A stretch of 64,000 bases of DNA from NCBI RefSeq assembly GCF_964204645.1, contig NC_134027.1, positions 13,196,485 through 13,260,484 of the forward strand, read 5' to 3'. Under the pieces are notes generated by a model. That model made no database searches. It was not told the origin of the DNA and saw only the letters and a list, made by a program, of their open reading frames with translations. Position 1 is the first letter of the stretch. Each line of letters opens with the position of its first letter. Positions 49,944 to 62,786 of this stretch are shown here, piece by piece. This stretch comes from Tubulanus polymorphus (lineage: Eukaryota > Nemertea > Palaeonemertea > Tubulaniformes > Tubulanidae). The position numbers and the translations under genes were made by a program.

Positions 49944-52263
49944 GTAACAAAATTTCATTTCTCAACACAGATACCTCTATCCCCTTGTTTATTAGCGACC
50001 GTACAGAAGATACATTTCCCCTTACTCCAACTCCGGCGATAACCCGCGGCTCCTTAGTCCCGAAATTGTTCCCGGTGGTAAATAGTGCCGCCGCCGTATT
50101 TATCTCGCCTTTTACACACGAAATAATTATCGCAAGCTATCATGTACGATACCGTTTGAAAGAGGATTATAAAGTCTTGACTCGGTGAAAGCATCTACTA
50201 ATGTCATCGTTTTTAGGCGACACGAGTTGTAGTTTGGTAGATGAACCGATTTCGCCGGTTTGTTTACTTCCGGTCCGGCCACATGGCCCGCTCGATAAGC
50301 GGGAGAGTTAAAGTTTCTACGAAGACGTCTTGTTACTGTCACCATAACATATCACCTTAGTATTTAGTCACAGAAATTAAGTTCTTAGATAATTATCATT
50401 ATTACAAACCTAGAAGATGATTTCGGCACCTTCGTGTCTTAAAACTAACGAGTATTCGACGGTTAAACCGGCGATCTCGAACGCAGTCACCCATGACGGC
50501 AGCCTTTCGGGACCTCACTTGACTTAACGACCGAACTATCTAATACGAATTTCATATCATCAGAAAGTACAAGTTCCAAGCTTTTTAATGGTATATTACT
50601 TCGATAAGAAGACAACGTAGTTCAGCAGCAAAGCGGCTCGGAAGAATCCTAGGAAGCACATCCGACAGGGCGGCCATTGTTGAGCGACCAGTGAAGCGAC
50701 GCGGAGTGGAGATGCAACACGTCGGAGTCGGCAATATCAGAACATAAGGCGCGCAGTTTTCTCTTTCAGTCAGTTACTCAGAGAACGTCTTTTTAAGATG
50801 TAAGTCGGTCCGGGGACAGCGCCGCCTGTCAGCGTTGCGGGTCTTGTGCCCGTTCGTCTCTGTTCCTTCTTTCTGAGTTAAAATTAAGGGCCTTAGGCCC
50901 ACAGAATCCCCCTTACTGTAAATACGTTACTAGTCTTGAGCATTGTTCCTTGTTAAATATTAAGCTACGGCAAAATCATAGTACGATTTCCTTACTTATG
51001 GCCATAAGCCATTGGGCATTACGTTCACCGTCCATACTTATGTATTATTGACGGGCCCTGTGTTTCTCGTTTGTCCTTAGGAACGTCGTACTATAATCCG
51101 TTAATACTTATATATTAAGTACGGATTCTTGATACTAGGTCTTGGGTTCTTGTGCTGATTCCTCCCCATTCATACTAAAGTATATAGAGACGGGTTTGAC
51201 CATTATTTGCGCTTATAGCATTATTAAACTATTATTCTTCCTTCGTGTATGTGTGATGTAGGCCCTTAAGGCCAGCTTTTATGCGTGTATCTTAAAGTTT
51301 CGATAAATTTTATATAGGTAACCCTTATTGTGTTATAATGTTCGCGGTCTTTATGTTCGTTGTATAAGTTTGAAGCGTAACAGCAAGTGTCAATCGCATT
51401 ATCTTTTCCCTTTGTAAGTATGTAAGCATTTGTGGAGTATGAACCTGTCTTGTATTTGAGCATGACATATGTCAGTTTCCGGTAGATAAATAAAAGCTGC
51501 TGTCGCAGCACGTAATGGTATTAACGATTTAGTAATAGTATGTTGGGTAGTAAAACCGTTGACTTGGTCGGAGCGTCCATGGTCTGTATAGAGGCTTACT
51601 CTCGGAAATGGTAGAGTCCAGCGGAACGTAGTGCAATCCCGTTCGGGTGACGGGCGGTTTCTGTTTATTCCGCTATCCAATTTAGGCTCAAGCGAGGAAA
51701 TTCCACGTCGGGGGTGGGTGACGTGGTGTGTGATACGGTCGATTCAGGTTCATGTATAGCTACGAAGTCGTATGTTATTGGGTGAACAGAAGGGTGCGCA
51801 TCGCTATCTGTAGGTTCTAACATAGGGTTGGGCCCGATCCTTAGTTCCCGGAGGATAGTTTTCGAATCGACCCAGTCATTACGTTCCTGGATCTATCAGC
51901 AATCTACACCCGGGGTTGCGGGAATTGCTTACTCGTGTGTTAGGTCGAGTTAAGCCTGAGAGTCATTTATTATTCTACACACAAACATAACCTCCTGTGG
52001 TGGTCGTAGACCCCTTCATAAACATCTTTCCCGTTGTTTACGCGACGCAGGCGGACCCTTTGTAGCGGCGCCATTTTACATACATCGATTACATAAGAAC
52101 ACATTTACATATATACACTCTGAGGACATATAAGAGGATCACGCTACCGCTATGATCGACCCTGGTGTGAGTGAGTGCACACGCTCGTCCGGTAAGTATG
52201 TTCAGGCCCTATGTGGATGAAGAGACATGCTAGAATTTTTATTTATTCGAACTACGAAACGCT
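49944..52263 (+). repeat. 3' LTR of element B
   Basis: The longer copy. The 50,175-50,680 segment has no partner in the 5' LTR. Preceded by the purine-rich GACAGGGGG. Confidence 0.9.
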
Positions 52264-52334
52264 ACACTCATAATGAAAGTGTGTTTTGATGACTCCAACG
52301 TCCCGTTTCTGTTAGGTTCGATTCCCACAATAAA

Positions 52335-52935
52335 TACCGTAAAAACCGGCGTATAAGTCTACGCGGCGTATAAGTCGAGGTCGATTTTTAGACCTACATT
52401 TTATGATTTTAACATATATCCGGCTTATAAGTCGAGTCCCTTCTCTTAGAAGAATAATTACTAGTATCATTGTATTGAATAGTTTGTTTTGATAACGATG
52501 TGTGCCTTCACGCACGCCGCCACACGTCAGCCTGATTGCTGCTGTGTGTTAATCAATAGACTGTTACACACACTCAGGTATAATACACTACCATACAGTG
52601 ATACAGTAGTGTGAGTCACATGCTATATATAGCCTAATGTATTAAGCGCTGCTATGAGCGCGCATATATGAATACATCGTTTTAAATGAAGCTGTGTCAA
52701 AATGAAAGAAGTTTTTTTCATTAAATAACTTTATTTATCATATATAATTAATATATATAATAATTATTCAAACTGTTATAGCACTGTTATAGTCTTTTTT
52801 GTCTGGTAGAATTAATATTTCTTGTGACCTGAAAATACTTCGTAGAAAACTGTACTCGGCGTATAAGTCGAGGTCAATAATTTAGTGGTAAAATCAAGGG
52901 TTAAAAACTCGACTTATACGCCGGTTTTTACGGTA
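52335..52935. mobile_element. 601-bp MITE, TIR TACCGTAAAAACCGGCGTAT
   Basis: TA-bounded TIRs begin TACCGTAAAAACCGGCGTAT and match at the far end. The subterminal unit GGC(G/T)TATAAGTCGAGG recurs several times near both ends, like transposase-binding repeats. The interior is AT-rich and non-coding. Same architecture as 53,752-54,381. Confidence 0.8.
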
Positions 52936-53311
52936 CGTGTCTTATTTCAATTCGATTTGCACTTTGATGTTAGGACCTGTTTCATTAAAATACATATTAA
53001 CTCAAAGATCAACTAAATAATAACAAGTGGTAGATAATCTAAATCAATCAGGAAATAAAATCGATTAAATAGTTGATCCTTTAATATTTGCCCTGTGAAA
53101 TCATTGGACTAACGGCAACGGCAGACTTTACTATCATGAATGCTTTTACAGTTCAGTATCGTCCACCGATCTCCAGTCAATCATCTGTCAATTAATTTCT
53201 GCAGAGCAAAGTAGAACAAGTGCATACGAAATGTGCATCTACTGAGAGACTCCCGAACACCGAGCTGGCACGTGTTCAATATATATACCGGTATACGTCA
53301 ACGAAATACGT

Positions 53312-53660
53312 CAATGAAACGTTTGCCATTAAGGGCTTTCCCATAATTATTTTAGCAGCGCCGGAATTCCCCGTATATCCCAAAAAAAGCCAATCACATT
53401 CCCTCATAGAGACGACGCCCCCGCCCCCCCCCCCCCATCGAGGTCATTGCAATTTTATATGCAAAAGCTAAGAATTTTCCCACCAAAAACAGTTGGCCAT
53501 GTCATCGACGGAGGTTCGTCATGTCTTAAATCGCATCGATTATACATCGTTTAACTCGAGAACCAACGAAAAAATGCTCACATAAAAAAACGTACCGCGA
53601 TTTTACATGAATTGGCTCAACGCCAACCTCATACTGCTGACAAAGGTAAACCAAAAATTT
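53312..53660 (+). repeat. Promoter/first-exon repeat, copy B (shorter)
   Basis: Same order of parts as copies A and C from CAATGAAACG onward. The E2F-like site has lost its CpG (TTTTCCCACCAAAA). The poly-C tract at 53,417-53,437 is expanded. The ATG at 53,499 opens MSSTEVRHVLNRIDY before a break. Donor AAAG|GTAAAC at 53,645/53,646. Upstream sequence differs from A and C. Confidence 0.7.
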
Positions 53661-53751
53661 CAAGTTCTCTTCTGACAGTGGCTAGGTTGCTGTCGTTTTT
53701 TTCCACAGGACCAAATTTCCAGTTAAAATATCATTAGTAGCTAGACAACAA

Positions 53752-54381
53752 TACCGTATTTTCCGGCCAATAAGCCAACTCGGCCAATAAGCCGAGGGCA
53801 GTTTTTTAGCCTAAAATACATGGATTTCATAAAGCTTCGCCCAATAAGCCGAGGCCCTTCATCAGAGATTTTAATTCACTGATTTGTCAATTAGTTCGTC
53901 TTAATTGACGATTTAAGAGGCTGACAGTAGCGCCCGCCGATGTGTGAGAGTTCTGTGTATACTATCATCGCCGAGTGACTGTGCTATATATAGACTCACT
54001 CAGCTGATTACTATACACACAGCCATACACGCAGTACGCGGCTCACTGCTGATTTGCATATATACTAATGTATGAACTGACACGTGGTAGTACGATGAAC
54101 TCGCGCGTTATATAAATGTATTCCATTGCCGCTGTGCGGTGATGGAACAATCAAAGTAAAAATAAAATAGTTCAAAATAGATTATAATTGGTAGTAAATA
54201 ATGACCTCAAATAAATATTGACCACTTTTCTTGATTTTGACGATCATTGAGAGCATTAGAGTGGCATAGATCAGGAAGTGATTTTTTTATGTCAGATCGT
54301 ATTCGCCCAATAAGCCGATCACGATATTTTGGGTAAAAATCTGAGGCTAGAAAATCGGCTTATTGGCCGGAAAATACGGTA
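53752..54381. mobile_element. 630-bp MITE, TIR TACCGTATTTTCCGGCCAAT
   Basis: TA-bounded TIRs begin TACCGTATTTTCCGGCCAAT. The repeat GGCCAATAAGCCGAGG recurs near both ends in the positions where the first MITE has GGCGTATAAGTCGAGG. No coding capacity. Confidence 0.8.
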
Positions 54382-54864
54382 ATAAAAGAAAGTTTAGGTT
54401 TTTTGGCTTTATGAGGCTGAGCGAATAGACCCGATAGCGCTGCGGGTAACGTGCTGGTGTGATGTGCAGTAGTTCGCTTGATCAAAACCGAGCTTTGCTC
54501 ATATTTTTTTATTCCTTTTTCTAACGGGTCTCTGTTTGATTTGTACAGGCTAATGGACATTTTATTCATAGTTTTCAATGGTGTTAGTCATACGGTCATA
54601 TCAGATATGGATTTTCTTACAGCCAGGATTTTTTTTGTAAGCAGGTAATTCTCGACATGGTAGATATATAAAAATTGTGTTTGATTCTAGTAACGAAGTG
54701 ACTGCTCAGTTTATTCGGCTCCATAAACTTTCACTAGGTTTGTTGTCCATCATTGTTTTTTTGGTATGGATTTAAAAGTCCTTAAAATCTAGAATCAACA
54801 GCGGCCCAGGACCAGAATAAATTAAATGATAAATGATAAAAGGGATTTATCGGCGATCTAGAAC

Positions 54865-56987
54865 TTAGGCCATCCCAAAATAATGGTCTGTTTGCCGTAA
54901 CCCTACCGAGCCGACTTCAAAGGTACCAAGTGAAATCTTTTTTTGGGGATTCATTGAAATAAATTTTATTTTTGATAAAAACGGTCATCCAATAGACCAA
55001 CTACCGATGTACGAGCTAAGCATGTTTGAAGTCAAGTGTGCATCGTGTGAAAACATGCCTCGAGTGTGTCCTAGTTTAAGTTTTCCAGGAAACTGGCAGT
55101 GTTCCAATAAGCTAACATTCATTCTTAGTGACTATATTAAAGCTGGCAATGTTATAGCGTGCATATGTTTAATGTAGTGTTTCATTTTGAACACAGAGAT
55201 GACGCTCCAGACGAAGTTAGAATTTAAAGATTATTATTGAAATCTAGGCTATAGACAAATTTCTCGTGCAAAACACAGATTTTTGATATTGTTTCCATAT
55301 AAAAAAGGTGATAATTTTTTTTGCCCTAAAATTTTGCAAAAAAATATTTCCACCAACCTACTGACTCAGTATCTCAGATGTGATATTTATATATTCGTTG
55401 CTGAAGCTAAAAATCAACTCTTGCTGTATCGGGAGATGAGAAAGTATTCTAAGTTCCATACAAACTCAGGATTTTCAGGATTCAAAACCCGACGGCAAAA
55501 AAATTGATACCTTCTCTCCACCCTTTGCCGAGCTTGATCCAGCCAGCCACCTATCTACCCTGTACATTACTTTTTTAAACCATGATCAAATTTTACCATA
55601 ACAGACCCAGCAGTTTTAGAAATGAGCCAATTACAAAGTTAATAATATTTTACAACCAGAAAGATTCTTTCTATGTGGACGCGTTAGCAACAAGTTCGAC
55701 ATTCAAATGAGTTCTCTATCTATTCTCAACCTAGCTATATCTGTTCTAAGCGATATATTTCACTGGACAGAATCGACAGTCTACGTTCCCTCGTAGTATC
55801 ATACTAATAGCAATATAGTTTAAACCCCGCTTTTTGAGAAAGCACACGGATCGCAGCTACCCTGTTAGGTAACCATATCATCATAAACGATAGCGTCAAG
55901 CAGACGCAGAGGTCAACAAGACGAATCCCACGCAGAGGCAGGCCCATAGCGAGCAAGCCATATCGCGCGCAGTGTTCAACTATATACTACACAATATTGG
56001 TCGACATCCATAGTGTTTTCTAATGCAAATTAGAATTGTTTAGAATTCATCTGCATAACAATACAAACATTTTTTCGTCAAGATGACCCCGGGCGTATGC
56101 ATAATTAGTTTTAGTTCTAATATTTTCAAAATAAATTGCCCATGGGCAAAGTGTGGTTTACCTTGAAAGCTAGAGGTTGTTTGGAGTAAGGGCATTGCTT
56201 GAAAAATCTTTTTAATTCGTGACTTCAAAGATCCACAGTTTATATTGTATTTTATCTTTCCTAAAGAATTATTTTGTAGTCAAATAAGACCAAAGATATA
56301 CATTTGTTTGCGGTCCACGTCTAAAAGTTTGTAGGGTACAGGTAGGCACGGCAGGGAAACTATTTTATATTTTCAAAAAAATATGTTTAATATGATATGA
56401 AAAAATATTCAAATAAGGCCATCCCAAAATAATTGTCTGTTTGCTGCAACACCGACTCAACTTTTCAGGATGAGTCGGTAGGTAGGTAGAATTTTTTTTT
56501 TGCAAAATTTTTGGGCAAAAAAAAAACAAATTTTTCACCTTTGGGCTTTTTTACATGGAAACAATATCGCAAAAAATCATCTACGTTGCGCACAGGAAAT
56601 TTGTCTAATAGCGTAGATTTCAAGAATTATTCTAAAATTATAACTTCGTCCAGAGCGTCATCTCTGTCTTAAAAATGAAACGGTACATTGAATATGTGCG
56701 CGCTTTCACGTTACCAGCTATTCAGTCACTTTAGTCACTATTAGAATGAATGGCAGCTTATTGGAACACTGCCAGTTTCCTGGAAACTTAAACTAGGCCA
56801 CATGTCAAGGCATGTTTTCACACTATGCACACTAGAATTCAAACATACGTAGCTCATAGTCGGTCGGCTGTTTTTATCAAAAATAAAATTTATTTCAATG
56901 AATCCTAGAAAAAAGTTTTCACTCGGTACCTCTGAAGTCAGGTTGGTCGGGTTACGGCAAAAAGACCATTATTTTGGGATGGCCTAA
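54865..56987. mobile_element. TIR element(s) with GGCCATCCCAAAATAAT ends
   Basis: Outer ends read (TTA)GGCCATCCCAAAATAATG and its complement, next to TA on both sides. Inverted similarity extends over about 450 bp (54,865-55,320 and 56,560-56,987). A third copy of the terminal sequence in direct orientation at 56,416 suggests a ~573-bp MITE (56,415-56,987) plus a truncated inverted relative at 54,865-55,320. The middle (55,330-56,410) has no gene I can support. Confidence 0.65.
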
Positions 56988-57294
56988 AATTCATCACATA
57001 TCAGAGGGTGGCTGAATATTGGGTCTTGGAAACCTCTTCCAATGTTGGCCACGGAAGCTAAAATATCGGTGGTACAGAAGAAATCGGCTATTAGATCGTT
57101 TTAAGTCCTGGAATTTACCACTACAATATTCAGACCTCGACAGACCTTTTAGTTTGCTGCTTAGTATTTTCAGGTCACAAGAAATTACAATTTATTACAA
57201 ATTCTATCGAACAGAAAACACAGCGCTCATCTTCTGCTATGATTATTCAGCCTATTTTCATATCAAACGTTCACGCGTTACAGCATCACCGTAG

Positions 57295-57862
57295 TGTACT
57301 GTACGAGCTTGTGTGTGTGTGTGTGTGTGTGGTGTAGCACTCCGCGTGCATGTGGAGGCCTCGTGTAAGTGAATATTCGCTTACACCTCAATGTCAATCA
57401 AAACAATCACCGGGTATTAAAATGAAACAATACCTATGGCAGATGAGTGAAATAATTACATCCTCACCAGGCACGTATACGGCACCTAGTCCAATGAAAC
57501 GTACACCATTCTATGGCTTTCCCATAATTTTAGTAGCGCCGGAATTCCCCGTATATCCAAAAAACAATCTCATTTGTTCGTAGAGACAACGCCCCCCCCC
57601 CAATCGAGGTCATTGCAATTTTATACGCGAGAGCTAAGAACTTTTCCCGCCAAAAACAGTTTTTCGTAGAATTTTAACTCAGTTGACCATGTCATCGACG
57701 GAGGTTCGCCATGTCTTCAATCGCATCGATTATACGTCTTTTAAGCCAAGAACCAATGAAACAAATGCTCACATAAAAAAACGTACCGCGATTTTACATG
57801 AATTGGCTCAATGCCAACATCATATCGCTGACAAAGGTAAACCAAAAATCGAGAGAATATCC
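57295..57862 (+). repeat. Promoter/first-exon repeat, copy C (best preserved)
   Basis: A TG microsatellite (57,310-57,331), an E2F-like TTTTCCCGCCAAAA (57,642-57,655), ATG at 57,689 and a 49-codon frame beginning MSSTEVRHVFNRIDYTSFK and continuing NAHIKKRTAILHELAQCQ up to a donor AAAG|GTAAAC at 57,836/57,837. It looks like the promoter and first coding exon of a cell-cycle-regulated gene, but I do not recognise the protein. Only ~20 bp past the donor are shared among copies. Confidence 0.7.
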
Positions 57863-57989
57863 TTTATCTAAAGATTTACGGCTTTGTTGATGAGCTACAC
57901 ATGTCACTTAAACGAGGGCGCTATCATCACAGCTCCGCAGTAAATATTGCAAACTACGCCGCGCATCAACATGGAATTTTCAGCACAGC

Positions 57990-58105
57990 ACAAGAACAAC
58001 AGCCCCAAGGGGCACTATGGCCAGTCTGTCAGCTTTTCATAAAATGGTAAATGATGATGCATTTTGTGGGTTAAATTTGTCAAAATACACTCCCAGCTCA
58101 GAGTC
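57990..58105 (+). repeat. Dispersed ~100-bp repeat, copy 2
   Basis: Direct relative of 27,425-27,525 (CAGTCTGTCAGCTTTTCAT; ATACACTCCCAGCTCAGAGT). Confidence 0.5.
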
Positions 58106-58109
58106 AATA

Positions 58110-60340
58110 CCTAATAATTCACACAATACAATCGTAGAATACAAAAGTAGCACAGACAGTGACTGGATGTGACAGGAACAAATACCTCAGATAAATCTTT
58201 TCCCTTGGTCTTATTGATTTTAATGCGGAATAGAATTGAATTTTCTGAAAATTGCTAAAAAAAAACAAAAATAAATTGGATTTGATGTTTTTATTTGTGC
58301 AATTAAGTAAAATTAAATTGGATTTGATATTTTTTACAGAATAAAATTTGATTGAATTTGTAGTTTGAGCACATGGCTAATTAGCATATCAAGGTCATCT
58401 ATCCGATTTAAGAAAAAGCTATTTTTCCCGGACTTTGCACAATGGTCAATGATATTTTCTGAAGTGCTGATAAAAATATTCCTCCCAAAAACCAAATCAA
58501 CTAAAGCTTTCACAGAATTCGATCTTGAAATACAATTTTAGATCTGAAAATAAAACCCGGAAGTAAATTGGTAGACGATACCGCGGCTTGTGAACACCTG
58601 CTGATTTCTGCGGCTAAGCCAATCATAGAGGAGTCTTTGCTTCCTGATTGGCTAAGCCAATCATAGAGGAGTCTTTGCTTCCTGATTGGCTATTCAAAAC
58701 CAATATTTTTGCGATCAGATATTCGCGAAAAAGCTCATAGGCCTATAAATTTTAACGAGGCCCTCTTTCAAAATTCAGCTACGTAGAGTTTGGATAATGG
58801 ATAATGCTCTAATGAATGATTTGTATGAATATATGCTCAGTTGCACAGTAAAATAACCTTTACTCAGGAAACTATGTCATTTAAATTCGCTCCATTTGTA
58901 TAGTAATAGGCTCAGCCTACGGCTGGCCTAAAAAATGAAAAATCCTTGTCAATTTTATTTCTTCTATTGTAGTTATCTTACTGAAGAATTTTATATGTTG
59001 TATCATTAATATATAAAAAGCCTACTTGCAAATTCGACAGCAAATGTCGTACAAATCCGCTCATGCTGTGTTTACGTTAGTAGATCAAGATGAGGTCACA
59101 CTACATCGCTAAAAATTCCCAAAAACCACATAAAATTGCCAATTTACCCAATTTAGGCTTCATCAATAACCTTCAAAAGCAGTCGCCACTTAGAAATTTA
59201 AATTCTGTTTTCCGCAGTTGATCTGTATAAGACCTCTCTGAGAATTCCAAAAATGAGCAAGACATCCCAAAAACATATTCACAATAATTAATCTATAAAG
59301 TGTGATAATCGTATAGAAAATGTGCCGAGTCTCAAATACTTCACATAATACATACCATTTGTCATCTCGGAAGCCAGTCAAGAAGTTTTTTCCTCATAAA
59401 ACTAAAATAAAATTTAAAGCATGATGAGCCTACACAAAAATGATACCTTGTTCCACAGGAAAAGTGGTGAGGGCATAAAAACAAGAGCCCCATGGGTTTT
59501 GACGGGGCAGCTTCACACTTATTGACAATTTGTGATGAGTACCGCAATCAATGCTATAACGCGATGCTTTCTAATCACACTTATGCGCATTTTAAGAATA
59601 ATTACAACGCGCAACAAATATTATATTATCATTATAAGATTAACTACATAAATGTAAGATATTTTGTCTAATTTGCGATGTGTTTCCACGTCAAAAGTTT
59701 CTGATTTGAATTCTCGATTTTCGTATTAAGTGCGGAGCTATGATAAATGGCCGCCGTGTCGCTATTTTGAAAACGGCTTTTGATCTCAGTCACATTTTGC
59801 ATTCGCTACAGTCAGGATTATCATTTGAATCAGAAATAACGATATGCAGAGGTAAGATCAGAGTCTAACCTTTCCAAAAAGCCTTCGTTTGTAAAAATCA
59901 GTTCAGAATTACTAGTCGAAAGAACTATTTGCTTTCAAAATGATGGTCATTTTAACTTCCAGGCTGGTGCAGTACAAATGGATTTTGCCGATTTTTTCGG
60001 ATTAATAGCACGATTGAACAATCTCAGAGGCACTCGAACCACTCGGTTTGAAGCAGAAATTCGCTATCTTTATGAATAATCTTACTTGAAGCGGATTGGA
60101 TTATCAATAACGAACTGTTACGACAGTTGGCTACCTTGTCTTTTTAGTATCTAGGATACTGGGGTCAAAATCCTTGTGTCAAGCTGCCATCGCCCCGCGC
60201 GTGCGAAACTAACTCAGACACTACAGCGGCTGCCATAGCGCCTCATAAGGACCACAAGCAGCCTAATTCGTAGACAGATTCACTATGTGGATTCTAGAAA
60301 GTGTCTTTTTAACCAAATCTGCCTAGCTGACAAAGTCAGA
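58110..60340. other. Unassigned stretch
   Basis: Contains the 38-bp duplication at 58,613. No supported gene. Confidence 0.35.
58613..58690. repeat. 38-bp tandem duplication with palindromic ends
   Basis: Two copies of a 38-bp unit (GCTAAGCCAATCATAGAGGA...). AGCCAATCA and TGATTGGCT within the unit are complementary. Confidence 0.85.
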
Positions 60341-61190
60341 AACTAGGGGTCCAGGGACACCATGCCCACTTACGGTAGGAAGTGGTTTCAGATGATGAAC
60401 AATCTAACAATTTCAATATTCAAAGCCACATCCAATGACTTTGAAAAAATCCAATGACCTTGAAACTCACCACAATCATAGAACATGTCAGCAGTTACAA
60501 TTTGTAATTGATTGTGGTAACAAAAGATAAAAAATCCTAAACAATAAGATATAAAATAAAAAATCCTAGTTACCAATATGATATGGAAATTCTAAGTTAT
60601 TCTACTATTCAACGCCCCCTAGTGACCATATGCAAAGCCCAATGACCTTGAAACTCACAATAATTATAGAACATGCCATGAGCTACAACTTTGCAATCGA
60701 TCACGGTACCAACATATGCCTACATACCAATATAATAAGGAAATACAATGTTATTCTACTATTCAACGCCCCCTAGTGACCATATAGAGAAATTAATGTC
60801 CTTGAAACTAACCACAATCAAAGACCATGTCTTGAGCTACAACTTTCCAATTGATTGTGGTATCAAAATATGCATAGGTACGAATATAGTATAGAAATAC
60901 TAAGTTATTGTATTGTTCAACACCCTCTGGTGGCCATATGCAAAAACCAATGACCTTGAAGCTCACGCCGATCATAGACCATGTCATGAGCTACAACTTT
61001 CCAGTTGATTGTGGTAACAAAATTTGCTTAAGTATCAATATAACGAGGAAAAACTTTTTTCCGCCTACGAATGAGTACTGATGACACCAAGATGGCCGCC
61101 AATTGCATCATAATTGCCTGATCAAATATACCTGTCTTGCTTACAAGAGATCCCTATCCAAAGAATACCCATCACAAATAACTTTATGCT
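60340..61190 (+). mobile_element. Helitron-like element, cluster copy 1 (truncated)
   Basis: Start signature CTAGGGGTCCAGGGACACC at 60,344, then four diverged ~154-bp core repeats (CAACGCCCCCTAGTGACCAT type) and the post-core section (GATGGCCGCCAATTG). The 3' hairpin is missing because a LINE fragment follows at 61,190. Confidence 0.7.
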
Positions 61191-61500
61191 AAGTGTATAT
61201 TTAGATCTTTCTAAAGCTTTCGACTCACTCGATATTAATATTCTTATCAAAAAATTAAATTATTCGGCGTTCGTGGAATAGCTTTAGATTGGTTTAAAAG
61301 CTATCATACAGATCGAAATATGTTTGTGCAATATAAAAATCATAATTCAGAGTTGAGAAGCATTGAGTATGGAATACCACAGGGCTCAATATTAGGGCCT
61401 CTGCTTTTTATCATTGATACCAACGACTTGACCCTAAATTTAAAAAATTGTTAAGCTGTTCTCTTTGCGGACGTCAGTATTTGTCATTAATAAAAATCTT
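61190..61500 (+). pseudogene. Non-LTR retrotransposon RT fragment
   Basis: Broken frames show VYLDLSKAFDSLDINILIKK, then ALDWFKSYHTDRN and GIPQGSILGPLLFII, RT motifs A and B of LINE elements (Jockey/CR1-like by eye). A frame change lies near 61,265. Motif C is degraded (LFADVS). It separates two helitron-like copies. Confidence 0.75.
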
Positions 61501-61515
61501 AAAGTTCTAGTTTCT

Positions 61516-62786
61516 AATATGAACTAGGGGTCCAGGGACACCATGCCCACTTGGGAAGTGGTTTCAAATGCTCAACAATCTAACAATTTCAATATTCAAC
61601 GCCCCCTGGTGACCATTTACAAAAACCAACGACCTTGAAACTCACCACAATCATAGAACATGTCAGCAGCTACGATTTTGTAATTGATTGTGATAACAAA
61701 ATATGCCTCGTTACCAATTTAATATGGAAATACTAAGTCATTCTACTATTCAACGCCCCCTGGTGACCATATTCAAAACCCAATGACCTCGAAACTCACC
61801 ACAATCATAGAACATGTCATGAACAACAACTTTGCAATTGATCATGGTAACAAAATATTCCTAGGTACCAATATAATAAGGAAATACTAAGTTATTCTAC
61901 TATTCAACGCCCCCTGGTGACCATATAGAAAAACTTATGTCCTTAAAACTCGCAACAATCATAGATGATGTCATGAGCTACAACTTTCCAATTGATTGTG
62001 GTTACAAAATATGGATAGGTACGAATATAATAAAGAAATGCTAAGATATTGTATTATTTAACGCCCCCTGGTGGCCATACACGAAATCCAATTACCTTGA
62101 AACTGACCACAATCATAGAACACGTTATGAACTACAACTTTCTAATTGATTGTTGTAGCAAAATACGCTTAGGTATCAATATAATGTGGAAAAACTTTTT
62201 CCCACTTACGAATGAGTACTGGTGACACAAAGATGGCCGCCAATTGCGTCATAATTGGCTGATGAAAAATACCTGTCTCAGGTATAAAACATCCCTTTCC
62301 ATAGAATACCCATCACAAATTGCAATGAGAAATGGCAAACCAGTAGGAAGCTACAGGACTCAGAATTCGGGCCAAAATTAACATTTGTGGGCACTAAAAA
62401 GGTCATAGGACGGCCATCTTGAGTCCGACCGACCCAATTTTTGTTATGTTGATGGGCCCTGGGGGGATTCACATATATCCGAAAGACCAAGGTAATTGAT
62501 CAAAGCGTCTTCAAAATTTCCCCCAAAAAGTTCAAAAATGTGTAAAAAGTGCTGATTTTGGTGAACAACAATGGCTGCTAGTTGGCCATCTTGATTCTGA
62601 CAGGGCCAGTTTTTGGGCAGAAGATGTGTCTAGGGTAGATACATGTGTAACCCAAATATCAAGACATTACCTTGAAGCGTCTTCAAAACTTCCCAAAATA
62701 ACTGGATTCCGTCTACCGACGAACGGACGGACGACGGACGAAAAGTGAACGCAATAGCCCGCTGGGACTAAAGTCCCAAGTGGGCT
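61516..62786 (+). mobile_element. Helitron-like element, cluster copy 2 (full length)
   Basis: Starts CTAGGGGTCCAGGGACACC near 61,524. Core repeats at 61,598, 61,751 and 61,905 (period 153-154) and a fourth near 62,060. A unique section with GATGGCCGCCAATTGCG follows, then the 3' part, and the terminal hairpin is at 62,756-62,786. Confidence 0.75.

Larger units (their letters stand above)
42540..52266 (+). mobile_element. Ty3-type LTR retrotransposon B, ~9.7 kb
   Basis: Long LTRs (about 1.8 kb at 42,540-44,319 and 2.3 kb at 49,944-52,263, starting TGTAACAAAATTTC) flank gag, pol and an extra ORF. The primer-binding site TGGTGGCAGCGG is at 44,320. Coding capacity is nearly complete: gag intact, pol with only two in-frame stops plus catalytic substitutions. 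The LTRs are close in sequence apart from deletions in the 5' copy, so insertion was fairly recent. Target duplication is uncertain: ACTAA on the left, ACTCA on the right at best. Confidence 0.9.
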
